Origin: Whitmania pigra
Taxonomy: Eukaryota > Annelida > Clitellata > Hirudinida > Haemopidae
Assembly: GCA_021613335.1 (NCBI GenBank)
Contig: JAJTWR010000044.1
Span: 2,624,001 to 2,688,000 of the forward strand
Reading direction: 5' to 3'
DNA: 64,000 bases
The notes under the pieces are model-generated. The model had not been told where the DNA came from, did no database searches, and saw only the letters and a list, made by a program, of their open reading frames with translations. The position numbers were made by a program, and so were the translations under genes. Each line of letters starts with the position of its first letter. Within the stretch, counting starts at the first letter, position 1. This document shows positions 24,117 through 36,600 of this stretch, piece after piece.

Positions 24117-24940
24117 ATCAGGACAGTAGCATCCGACTGATCACCAATGAGGCAACGCCTCCCCCTCCGAGGTCTTTGGACTAGATGCAAAAAAACGGTC
24201 ATCTCATGTTTTTCGAAGAATGTCCTCTCCACGAATCTTGGATAAAAGCAAAAAAACGTCATCTCAAGTTGCTCGAGGGCTTGTAAACTTGGAAAAACTT
24301 AAGCTACGTTCTTGCCTGTTCAGAAAAAGGTCAGGAGATTCTTAGGGAAACTCCCTTTGACCCGAAGATCTCTTTGAGCTTTAATGGGGAGAACCAATAA
24401 AACCAGCAGAAGAAGCAAGTACCTAAGATATTCTCAAGAGATGCATGTGTGCAACTTTCTTTATTTTATTTGTGATAATTATGAGGTTATGATGGTAATT
24501 GTGACGTTTCTTAAGCTTTTTTTGAGATTCAATCTTTAAAGCTAAACTAACCCAATACACATCCAACAACATTTATTCAAAGGTTTTTTACTAACACAGA
24601 AACAAAAAGTGGATAAACAAGTTTGGAGAGCATAATTTTACGAGTGCGTTCTCCCATATCACTAAGCCTTATCCCAATTTAAATATTTTACTAATAATTA
24701 CTTTTAAACACAACATTAACCAATTATATACGCAGTTAACCAGAATATACACATATCCAGAACAGATGTCTTTAGGTTGCTGTTTTTAATATCAGCATTG
24801 AGTTTTGACAGATAGTCCAGGGCCGTTAACACTGATGCCAAGCATTAACCATTTTCTCCTAAAAGTTGGCTGAAACAGATAAGCAAGATTGATGAAACGA
24901 AATCTAGATGCCGTCGAAGGGAATTTGCTGCTTAAGATGC

Positions 24941-25320
24941 AGTCTTCGCCAGAGAGTACAGTGATCCGGGTCATCCGAAGTGGGTGTACGGCAGGATCAA
25001 ACGACGACTGGGAAGACATGTCTACGAGGTGGAAATCATTGGAAGAGTGCAACGTCGACACGCAAATCAGTGGAGGAAGCGGGAGACAGAGAATGCACTC
25101 AGGGTAATGTGCGACACATTTGACTTGCCATTTTTTCCGTCAAGTGAGACACATAAGGAGGCATTTGAGAAGGTAAGTGGCCCGGAACCATCTGACATAC
25201 CAATGAATGAGGAGGTAGTTGTCAATCTGGTAGATCAGCCAGAGCTGCAGGTGTCAAGACCTGCAAGGACCCGTCGACCTCCAAAAAAACTTGAGATGGA
25301 TTTCAAGGGGAAGAATACCT
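24941..25320 (+). pseudogene. Ty3/gypsy pol C-terminus
   Basis: The plus-strand frame reads DPGHPKWVYGRIKRRLGRHV then YEVEIIGRVQRRHANQWRKR, the integrase C-terminal pattern (W..G.V...LG...Y.V.....RRHANQL). It is followed by FDLP and by SRPARTRRPPKKLEMDFKGK, a typical end of gypsy pol. Everything upstream (protease, RT, RNase H, integrase core) is absent. It may belong to the same family as the LTR and gag remnant at 20 kb. Confidence 0.8.
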
Positions 25321-25479
25321 TATTGTTTAGGAGAGGTAGGTGCTGTGTGTGTAATGTAATTGTAAAATGATATTTATATTACTATCAACACCTGATCTTC
25401 TGGAATGCAGGTTGAGACAGCAGTTGTTTCACTAAAATAGTTTTAGTTCGAGTTGTGCATTAGGTAGCTGGTATTTAGT

Positions 25480-25874
25480 AATTGTCTGGTAAGCTACTGC
25501 GGATTATAACAGACAGTCAGTTGGTTCAACGGCACGAAAGAAAGTCTTTCTTGCATCGAATTGGGGTGAAAAGTGTGTTTACTTTGAGAATCCTAAACGC
25601 AAAAAATTATGGGTTGATGCAAGCCAGCCATCATCATCGACAAATCGCTTTGGAAAGAACGTGTATCTGTATTTGATGTGATTAAGAAGGCATGGTGTAT
25701 AATAAGCTTCGGAAACGCTGGTGAAACGGTTAATACTGATTGATAGAGTCAACAAATTATCAATTTAAACCAGGCAATGATCGTAAAGCGACCACAATGG
25801 CCCAAGAGACACGGCAAACTAATTGTATTTCATGATAACGCACCATAACATACTTCAAAACCGGTTAAAGATAC
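25480..25874 (+). pseudogene. mariner transposase fragment
   Basis: Pieces in shifting frames match a mariner transposase: QRHERKSFLHRI, then a WVDASQPSS-like stretch, then QAMIVKRPQWPKRHGK and FHDNAP (second catalytic Asp), then TSKPVKD. There are multiple frameshifts and stops, and no inverted ends seen. It stops where the LTR copy at 25875 begins. Confidence 0.75.
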
Positions 25875-26119
25875 CGAAATAACCTGGGGTCCGAGAACTA
25901 GTAAGTTTTAGAGTAAGTTTATTAAGCAAGTATTCAGTTAACGGAACTGAATAATCGAAGGTAAGAAAGTTGTTTAAAGGAATTGAGGTACTTAGAAGAA
26001 GCAAATGGATATTTGGGCTTCTAAGTTGTTTGGATTCTCGCTGAATGTCAGGTGATTAGCGAGAATGCTTTCTACAGCATTAATAGAGATATCACGTGTC
26101 CGAAAAAGATACCAAATAT
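25875..26119 (-). mobile_element. Truncated LTR copy
   Basis: Diverged copy of the LTR at 7743 and 26120 (shared strings CAGTTAACGGAACTGAATAA and GATTAGCGAGAATGCTTTCT). It lacks the TGTTGTAAAC end because it is joined directly to the next copy at 26120. Confidence 0.85.
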
Positions 26120-26427
26120 TGAAATAACCCGGGAGTCCGCAAATAAGCAAGTTAACCAATAAGTTTATTAGAGCAAGTATTCAGTTAACGGAAATGAATA
26201 ATAGAAGTTAAGTGTTTAAGGAATGAGGTACCTAAGGATGAAAATGGATCTTTGAACTTCTGAGTCGTCTGGATTCTCTATGTTTGTCAAGTGATTAGCG
26301 AGAATGCTTTCTACAGCATTAATTGAGATACCTCGTGCCCGAAAAAGATACCAAATATAATGAAATATAAATTTAATTATTTTAGCCATATAAACTTAAT
26401 TAATTTCCAAAAACTAAGTTTACAACA
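26120..26427 (-). mobile_element. LTR copy, full length
   Basis: A 308-bp copy with both TG and CA ends, in direct tandem with the truncated copy. The orientation is opposite to the gag and pol remnants at 20.0 and 24.9 kb, so it is not simply their 3' LTR. Confidence 0.85.
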
Positions 26428-27887
26428 ATACGTTAAAAGATCTTGTCTGAGAAGTATTAACATCCGGTCTTAGTAAATAACCCTAGGCACAAAAAATTGT
26501 CAAAATGTTCATCAAGAATGACGAATAACAAAACGACATTATAAGTTATAAAAGTCTGCGGAAAATTGTTTTTTACAAAATAAAGTCATGCCGATATAAA
26601 GACTTCAGTTAACTGATTGACTTTCCAGTTAAGCACTTACTATTTTCAAGTTTCCGTTAATAAAGCATAATCAGTTATAGTTACAGTTAACTTATTTAGT
26701 TTTTGCCAGTTAGTATAGTTTTCAGTTTCAGTTACAATTAATAAAATTAACACTATTCTGAACCTAAACCCCTTTTGATTGATGATCTTTGTTTTTATAA
26801 AGTTTTATAAACTCTGCGATGTGAATTTATTTGCCACCCTTCCGTGATATTTTACTAGAGGTTGAAATTCCTTGGATGGTGCGAAGAACGACTGGCAATC
26901 ACAAGAACGTATCCTTACAATGTTCACCTTGATTGAATGAAGTTTGTACTCGACATAAATTAAAATTTCGTTAATATCCAACAAAATGGCTGAGGAAATT
27001 TCAAAGCATGACATAATTCTTAATCGGAATTTAAACCAGCTGTTATTTTATAATCACTGAGAAGTTAAACCGCATTTGAATCATTAATTAATTTAACAAA
27101 AAAAGTTATTCTGAATAACGAAAACTTACCAATGAAATCAATGATTTCCATCAACTGGCTTCATAAAACGCGACAGTTTCCTTTATAGACAGATTTGACC
27201 CAAAAATCTGTCTTTATGTAGAGCTTAAATTTTACAGCAGCAATTATGAGTGTTCAGATATTCTTTGAGAACATAAAACGCCTTCCGATAGTTGATGGCT
27301 CAGTATTTGGGGGTCACAAGGTGAAGAACGTAAATCTGGGGTCGTGGGTTCTCACTCCGCGCATCACTTCAACATTTTGAACTAATTTTGTGATGTAAGA
27401 CGGATTTATGGCGAAGATTAAACTTGCTCCGGCAGCCATTTACAGGAAAATATGAGGAGCTCCAAGTGCCGGATTGGCCATCCATTTGACAAGGAAAAAG
27501 ATGCGAGGGCGCAATCTCAGCAAATCGACAGCCTTAAGAACTGGCTGGATTAACGCCTTGAGAGGATTTTGATCGATCTACTGAGGCTAACTCTCGGGGA
27601 ATAAATGCCCGCCTTGTTTTTTATCGTCTGCAGAGAGAACGAGGAGAAACTATTCTTTGTTTTTGTGGTTTCCTTCGTCAAGGGTTCGGTGAAAGTGCTT
27701 TGAATGTTGTACAATGCGCAATGCTGCTATATCATTTGTATGTTCTTAAATTGAAGGTGATTCAATAATTTACTATAATGAGCAGGATGTACCTTAAGAA
27801 TTTATTTATTATAATTAAAACCAATCTCATTCAGTGGTTGATGTAAGAATGACTCCCAAACTGTCATTATTAACAACGATGACTGGG
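26428..27887. other. No gene recognised
   Basis: Only short chance frames on both strands. A frame around 27430-27545 preceded by a TTTACAG acceptor-like string could be a terminal exon (…DSLKNWLD stop), but its phase does not match any upstream exon I can see, so no call is made. Confidence 0.4.
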
Positions 27888-27892
27888 CGTCG

Positions 27893-27924
<32 letters not shown>

Positions 27925-27935
27925 ATCATCATCAG

Positions 27936-28021
<86 letters not shown>

Positions 28022-28025
28022 CCAC

Positions 28026-28094
<69 letters not shown>

Positions 28095-28162
28095 AATCAT
28101 CGTCGTCGTCGTCATCGTCATCGTCGTCTTCGCCGTCGCCATCGCCATCGTCATCATCATCT
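27888..28162. repeat. (ATC)n microsatellite
   Basis: About 275 bp of ATC/CGTC triplets. Long poly-His and poly-Met frames here are artefacts of the repeat. Confidence 0.97.
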
Positions 28163-28358
28163 TATATGATTAAAGATTCCACAAAATGTAGGTTAAAATG
28201 TTGAGGCAAGTTCTTGAAAGGTTAAACATTCAAGATGGCGTTATTAAATAGCACTTTAAAACGTTAGGAGATATTTGACGAAATTTTTAACGACATTGGA
28301 TCTCAAACAAGTTAATGCGACAATGTTATGATTCTAACGTTTATTTATCAATAACGTT

Positions 28359-28642
<284 letters not shown>

Positions 28643-29392
28643 ACTCCATTTAATCAACCAAACAACCTTCTCGACTTATCACGTGGTCTTCAATATATTC
28701 AATATTTAGAAATCCTTATCTATCGATCGATCCATTCGTCTAATCCTGGTATCATAAAGTTTATGAAGGATTTGTTTGTCAAATGTGCAGATAGTTCAGT
28801 TAATTGCTGTCACATCTTCTCTTGTGGATTTGGAGGATAGATTTCGCTGAGAGAATTGTATTCCTCGTCATCACCGTCATCATAGCCACCATTCATCGTC
28901 ATAAGTATCATCGCTTTAAAGCACCTGTTGATGGTTTGAACATCTTCAAACACCTGGGGTTGACCTGGTCGCTCCTCGTTGATTGGTTCAATAATAAACT
29001 TATTTTTAGAGCTTTAAAAATTAATTAATTTGCAGTGATTTTAAAAACTATTAAACATATTTTTGTAAAAACGTTTGTTTTATTCTTGTAATAAGTAAAA
29101 ACCGGATAAAGTTGTTGAATATTTTAAAATATTTCTTTTGCACTCCATTCAAAAAGTGCCCGAAAAATCAATTAAAAGTTGCAAAAGTTTTTCAGAGGAG
29201 TGAAGATAATTTTAAGAGACAGCAAATCCATCAAATTTTACTTCATTTTTCACAGGATTTTTCACGAAACTAACAATCTATATTTACAATCTAACGCTCG
29301 CTTCAAAACGCCAGCCCTGGTCATGATAATGATGATGGCGTTAGTGATGATTGTAATGATAATGAGAGTGATTATAATATTATCGTAACAAT

Positions 29393-29752
29393 CAGTGTTG
29401 CCGTAAGTACTCCAAAATGTACTTAAGTATAAGTACAAAGTACAAGTACTTTTGGAGACCTTCATTGATCAGAAATAATATTCGTTATCTTCAATACAAT
29501 GTTAAGACAAGTGCAATAAAATTTACATTTATCAATAAAATTGTTTATTTTTCTTTAAAAGAAGCAGTGTTTCAAAATATTTGTCAGAGTCTGCTACATT
29601 ATTTAAAAAAAAAATTTAAAAGTACTTAAAATGTACTTAATAATAATTATTAAAAATGTATTTAAAGTACAAGTACTAAGTACATAATCGTGAAAGGACT
29701 TAAGTATAAATACTCAAACACAACAAATGTACTTAAGTACTCGGCATCACTG
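29393..29752. mobile_element. hAT MITE with perfect 8-bp TSD
   Basis: The ends CAGTGTTGCCGTAAGTACT and AAGTACTCGGCATCACTG are imperfect inverted repeats. Flanking 8-mers GTAACAAT (29385-29392 and 29753-29760) are identical. Subterminal ACTTAAGTA-type repeats are abundant. At 360 bp with no transposase it is a non-autonomous miniature element. It has inserted between two GAT-rich stretches. Confidence 0.93.
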
Positions 29753-29815
29753 GTAACAATAATGCCAACCATGTTGATGATACTGGTGATTATAATGATG
29801 TACAGTATTAACAGC

Positions 29816-29905
29816 GATGATGGCGATGATGACGACAATGACGACGATGACGACGATGACGTTGATGACGATGATGACGATGACGCCGACGACGACGATG
29901 ACGAC

Positions 29906-29941
<36 letters not shown>

Positions 29942-29944
29942 AGT
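29816..29944. repeat. (GAT/GAC)n microsatellite
   Basis: About 130 bp of GAT/GAC triplets. Poly-Asp and poly-Met frames are artefacts. Confidence 0.95.
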
Positions 29945-30664
29945 AACGATGATAGTAATAGTAATAATAATAAGTATGGTGATAAATAATATCGACTTCG
30001 ACTTATGAAACGTTTGAACTTTTAGTTAACAAAGGAAGAAAACTTTAAAAGTGGATTTAGATTTCAAACATTCAATTCAGAATAAAATCGGTATTTTAAA
30101 GCTCCGATAATTATAAATTATTTAAAAGATTTTACTGTCTCGGAATTAATCACAGGCGAATCGTGTTGTTTTGAACGAATAACTTGCAATAAATCACTTA
30201 CAAATTAGCCTCAAAGTGTAGTCAATTTCTTTTTATTTTAATGATGATAATGATAACAAGTATCTTATCCCTAAACTAAAATCAATAATTAGCCAACTCG
30301 TGGTTAACAAAAGGGGCATGTGATCACGTGATGTGTTCCAGTGCATGGCAACCTAGAAAGGACGTGAGATGCAGACTGGAAATCATTCCAGTTGTATGTA
30401 TCCGTCCATGCGTGTCGCTGTTCAGATCTCCCTCAATTTCCCGCCATAATCCAGCAGCTTAAAATTCCTTAAACTTGCACATCTTACGGCAACAGTTCCA
30501 CTTTATTCTGCTTCTCGGCGTCGTAATTGCTTCTTTCGAGACGTGACGTCACAGGAGATTCGGGTGCGAGTCACACCTCTTCCCGCTTCGACGAAATGTC
30601 GCTTCGTCCGATGTTGGTATTTTGCCAGGAGAAGTTTTGAATTTAGGAGGAACAATTTGAAGAC

Positions 30665-33600
30665 ATGATGAGATGTTCTCTGCTCTGGAGTTTCATTGTA
30701 CTCGTTTCAACTCATCAGAGACGTTAGTTTTTAAACATACAATTTTACATTAATTTTTAATTTCACTTTAATCGTAGTTAAATAGTCGTTGATAATTTTA
30801 AATAATTGATTATTTAAAAAAAAACATGCTCTGAAAATTTTTTAAATGTTTTCCGCAATAAAAAAGCTTTTCTCGTGTATAATTCTAGATTTTTCACATT
30901 TTCCTGTCTCGTCAAAACGTAATTTGGTTTACTCGCTGTTATTAAAAGTTTTGAGAAACGAAATTAAATTTCAGCGTCAAATTTTGTAAAATTACAATTG
31001 GCTAGCAATTTTGGACTTATTACGCAACCAATCAAGTCACAGCAGTCTTTTACGAAGTTCCATAAAACATAAAATTTCAACATTTAGTTAAATTAACATT
31101 TTGTTAATTTGACTTAAATTATTTGTGAACACTTAAATATCGTTGTGAATCTGTGAGGAAGTGTGAGGAGATTTCAGTTTAAAAAGAAAACAAATATGAT
31201 GAAAGAGATGGGGAAGAGTTGATATTCTTCAGCCGAGTGAAGCCCAGGTTCATTGGCTGGCTAATGACTGCATTCACTCGGCTATCAAAGCGTTTTAGTG
31301 AGTTCGTTTGTTGGCATCCGCAATGGATTGAGTGGAAGATGATGAATGAATCATGTGCTGCACTCAACAAATTTCAAGAGGAAAGTCTGAAATATTGCAA
31401 AAGTGAGTTTAAAGAGGCGAGTGGATAATTTAAGTTCATGAACGATTCATGAGGCGAAGGATGGCGATTTATTGACCTCATAAATAATTAGCCCCTCCAC
31501 GACGTCTCAACCCTTTAGCTCCATTTGGAAAGTATTGAAAACTTTATCCGCATCGTTACGCTCGACTAAGCACGTGCTGACACGTGACAAATGAACATGG
31601 AGAGGTGTGACCTTGAAATGACACGACACTTCCGACAGCAATCGTTTCATTATTTCAAGTGAAGCACAACTAGAAAAGAAACATTGTTTGTTGAATCACT
31701 CTTGTGTGCTGTGTTACTTCTGCAGAGACAATTACACTGAATTTGATCAAAAAAACTCAAAATAATTTATTTAAAAAAATACTAAAAATGAATGCAATCA
31801 CGATCCTTTTGGCCAACAGGTGTCTCTTTGACTCCGTGACAACCTGGATTGCATCCTCGATTGCATCTTAGGGGACAATGAGCTTTTACTTTGAAGGAGA
31901 GGAAACCATTTGCAGGAACACCACTTCAATCTCTCTCTTTCTTCCGAAACAAATTACCCGCCTAATTATTCAAATCCTCGAAAATAAATTCCGAGAATAA
32001 AACCATTATTCATGATTATTCAACGCCAAATATAAATTATATTAAGATATTCTCAATTGCCCTTGAGAGTTGAAAATCATTTATTTTAAATGGCATTTTG
32101 AAAACATTTGTAATTCCCGTTGACTATTGAATTCCAATCGTCTATTAATTAAGTGACATAATTATCCCACATAAATAATTCGATTAAATATCATTAGATA
32201 AATTATATTTAAATATCCAAAGAAAGCAACGATAAAACATTTCACCTGAAATACTTTCCCACAATGGAAATTTAATGGTGGTGATGGGAAGTTTTGGTTG
32301 TGCATGTGTATATGTCGATATTGAATGTGTATGTCGATATTGAATGTGTATGTCGATATTGAATGTGTATGTCGATATTGAATGTATATGTCGATATTGA
32401 ATGTGTACGTGATTATTGAACGCGTATGTGAATGTATTACTCGATGTGCGCATAGGGCAATTGAAGGATTAGGAATGGTTAGCGAAAAGAAGCTCGTGAA
32501 AAGATTGTTGATTTTTATTTGATTATAGTCCGTTGCATAACTGAGATGATTTGGAAAAAGATTGTTGAGTAAATGTTTGATCATTTATTTGAAACACGAG
32601 AGCACTCTGACATCTGACGGAGTAAAAAAATGAAATAAAACCCTTTGATTGGATGATTCAGTTGGCCATCGCAGGGTGATGTATGAACTCACCAACCAAT
32701 AGCATCTGAACACGTGCTGCTGGACTTCCTGCTTTATGGTGCAAAACTCATCAGGTGCTATTTTGATGAATGCTTCAAATTTAATCTCAGCGCCCCCTGA
32801 ACTATGACCCTCGTAATGTTTTATTCGTATGACCAATAATCAAGCTGGTCATTTGCATAATCGTCTGTTCCTATTATTAAAACTGGTTACTGTCAGCACA
32901 ATCAAACAATTTTTTCTGATCAGTAATGTGATACGTGATTGTTAACTAAATAAAGGAAGACAACGGATGTAATAAACCTTCAATAGCTGTATAATTCAAA
33001 ATATTTAGTCGTTTAAAAGGATTAATTTAAAATATTAATATTTAGTTGTCGACTAATTTATTATAGTTATATATTATATATTATAGTTATACATTATATA
33101 TTATAGTTATATATTATTTATTATAGTTATACATTATACATTATATATTATAGTTATAAATTATATATTGTTTATTATGGTTATACATTATATATTGTTT
33201 ATTATAGTTATACATTATATATTATAGTTGCATGTTGTCGACGTGTTGTTCGCAGTGCTTCCGTAATTCTGTTCATCCTCAGGAGAGATTCGTGTACAGG
33301 TTCTTTTGTTCTTTCGTTAATTCATTCAATCGGACGCTTTTTCAGTTCTACTTTAATTCAGCGTCGTGAATAACCGAATGAAAGTGTAATATTTCTTTGC
33401 AAGCTGTTATTTTTACAAAATCAAATCATAATGCGAATATAATTTGTTAGAAGGAAATAATTGTAAAGTTTAAATACGTACGTTGCGAAGGCTCGAAGGG
33501 AGAATCTTTGTGGGTACTAAAAAATGGCAGACAGTTTGTAAGTTTCAGGGGCAATCTCAAGATGACAGTTTTCATGCAGTCTGAAGAGAAGTCTGGTTTT

Positions 33601-36600
33601 GCATCTTTTTTATGATGGACACACACTTTCCGTCAATCCACGAACGCTTCATTCACGTTTTTCAACTCGCTGTTACCAACACTGTGCCAGACAAGCTGAT
33701 GTTGTCATGCGGAAAATGTAGGGTCTAATTGTGCATGTTTTCATGTTTTTTGGCTGCATGCATTCGTTCATCGGATCAAGCTGAATTGTTTGGTTTATCA
33801 AGATTATAAAATTATATCAGAACATGTCGTGAAATAAAAAATGAGTTTTTCTGATAAAAAAATTACTCAATAAAACATCAATCATGTGTCAAATAAGTGA
33901 AAAATGCATCTGAATGTGCAATTCAAATAATGAAACGACATCCACGAAGCATCAGGGTTCCAGAATGGAATATTGCTTGAAAGCGCACCGTTTTGCTATG
34001 AAAGTTTGATGCAATAAATTCTCTCGAAAATGAAAACAATTTTCTCTTCGTTTCTCCTCGGCTTTTCTTGCTTCAAAGTCCAAGATTGAAGCTGTTAAGC
34101 TGTTAGCGATGTGAAAAACTGCACGATTTCTTGTGAGCATGCTCTGGCGAGCAATACAGGCGGTGAATTAATGCCAATAAAAGTCGTTTCACGGGCTGAT
34201 GTAAGATTCTTTCATTGCCTGGGCCGGAAACTTGAAGATTTTTGCTTATGATCCATCAACAGTTTTTAGCGTGTTACAAGTGCGGACGGTACATTTTCTG
34301 CAACGCACTAGGAAATTGAATCTCTTTTCACCTTTATCCATCCCATTCCCTTCCTATTCCAACATTATCCAGCTTATTGGGATTATGCGAGTGGAAATAA
34401 AGATTTGAAATTGGCGTTTTGAGAGAAGGGATTTGTCGCGGAAGCAACGATGCAACATTTGCACAAAACTGTTCATCCAAAATTAACGAGCATCTTGTTC
34501 TATTTGAAGCTTTCTTTTAAGCCGGATTGCGCTGGATTAGCAGTTTTATTGATTCAGCAGCCATCCAAACAAATGGAGAAACAAATTTTGCTTGAAGTCG
34601 GTGACACGAAGAATGCTAGACGGCGTTTATTGTGAGGAGAGCAATGAGGCTGCATTAGTTTTATGGCTTTAAACCGTGAAACCTCAAAAGTTTTCATTAA
34701 GCATTATTATTCGTTACTTGGACAGATAGGAATTATCGCAGGAGTGAAATATTTCTGAGAATTATTTAGCGCTAGACGTGAGGAATTTGCATGCGATCTG
34801 GCAACACGGCAAGGGCGGATACACTGGGGAGTGCCGAGGTTCACATTCGGCGAAGTGCTGGGAAACCTGGCTTTAGTAAGAAAAATATGGATAAATAATA
34901 GATGCAGAGGAGTCCAAATTAAGTCAACAGAGGGCGTGAGGATGGTGAAAGGGTGGCGGCATAAATCGATTTGTCCTGTTGGTCACTACGGACAAGTCCT
35001 CATTATCCCCACAAATCCAGTTATCGGGCTGGACCGACGCATTTGAGTCGCTTGCTTCTTAGCACCAAGAAACAAAATGAAGTTTCGTTTCGATAAAATT
35101 CTTTCAAACTCGCATTAAGTTTTCACGACAACAAAAGGCCAGGGGAAATATGAGGAGAATGTCAAGACAAAATCGCATCACGTTTGTGCGAGCGAAACCA
35201 ATATCGCGTAAATTTGAAACGCTTAAGTAAATACCACATTTTCTTTCGCCAGACTTTGAAGAATAATATATATTCAGTCAGATTTAGTTTATTGCTTTTA
35301 AATTTATTATTTTGATCTGCAATTTTAAGGCCAAGTAGTTTTGCATGATTTACGTGTGGATTCACTCGACTGTTCATCCATAAAAACATTTCCAAAGCAA
35401 AAATGTCGATGTTCTGAAATGATGAATGGACTGACTAATAAATTACCAACTATATCATCGTACGTATTTGTATCGCAAGAAATCTTATTCTGTGTACGAT
35501 CGCACTTCTTTAAAACAAAATCGTTGCGGAATAATTCTCCGCAACATCTGAAACAGTGGTTGAATCCGAAGAAAATGCTCAAAAATGTGGAGGCAGCTGA
35601 TTCTGCTGAAAAGATTTAAAATATATTTTAATAAACGGAAGTTCCTAGCTCACAAATATTCCTGTTTATGCGGCACCACGGACCAATCAATTGTACGTCG
35701 GTGACAACGCCCTGGTCTACAGATTAATTACGAGGCCACGTTCTTATGCAACAATTTTACGGCGAAGATTTAAAATTATAAACTAGTAGCAAAAATAACA
35801 AATTGCCACATGAGTAAATGAATCAAGAAGTAGCAATTTTAATCATGCGGTGTCCCTCTGGGAATGTAACGATGTAAATTATACATTCAACATTCAGTTT
35901 AGAACATTTCAATTGTTTATCTATCTTTTTTTTTTGCAAGAAAAAATGCACAAATAAGGAGAGGCAAAGGCCACGCTCGAGTAGAAATATTTGAATGTGG
36001 AAAGTTCAAATGCTCAGTTTTAGTGGCTGCTCGGAATGATGTGCTGTCTTAATTCTATGTCTCCTCACTCCAACGAAACAATTTGATCAACCGCCCACGG
36101 AGGATCGAACTTAATGCTGATGTATTGCAGGACGTTGCTGAGAAATTGCTAATCTCGCGAGATTCGCTACCTTTGACCTGCAAACAATCAAACCTCCTTC
36201 AAGGAACATCTCCATTACTCTGCACTTCGAAACCGTTCACCAATTGCTTCGAATAGCGTTTTCCAGAGGTCAAAATATTTTCGATCACTTTCTCTCCACG
36301 AGTTCGTCTGAAATGTTGACACGTTAAAAGAAGTTGTTCATTGCGCTGTTGTAGATTAAAAGCGTGTCGTGTTTGTTGATCGTGCCACAACAATAAAACG
36401 CAGGAAAAATTTACGAGCAGCCTCATCGCTCGAACGAACATCTCATGTCTTTTGCTGCTCCGTGATTTCTCGACGTTTAAAAATTCCTTTCCGATGCTCA
36501 AGTTTTACCTTCATAAAATTTTCAGCTCTCATTTTAAGAGTCAAATAAATTCGAATTAGTGAGCGATATTCGATTCATAAAACATGAGTGAATGTGAACA

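Noticed and set aside
32305..32412. CRISPR-like array
   Set aside because: The 19-bp repeats are contiguous with no unique spacers, and the genome is animal. It is a minisatellite. The 41.6 kb and 42.7 kb tandem repeats were rejected on the same grounds.
32162..32584. Repetitive minus-strand frame (HIQYRH/HSIST repeats)
   Set aside because: Produced by a 19-bp minisatellite; the repeating unit shifts frame, so the protein repeats are artefacts.
34831..35619. Plus-strand frames at 34831-35046 and 35341-35619
   Set aside because: No similarity to known folds and no matching exon phases; both lie in the 6.1-kb first intron of the lectin/CUB gene.
36199..36501. 100-residue minus-strand frame
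   Set aside because: No domain, no splice context, and it lies opposite the first intron of the lectin/CUB gene.
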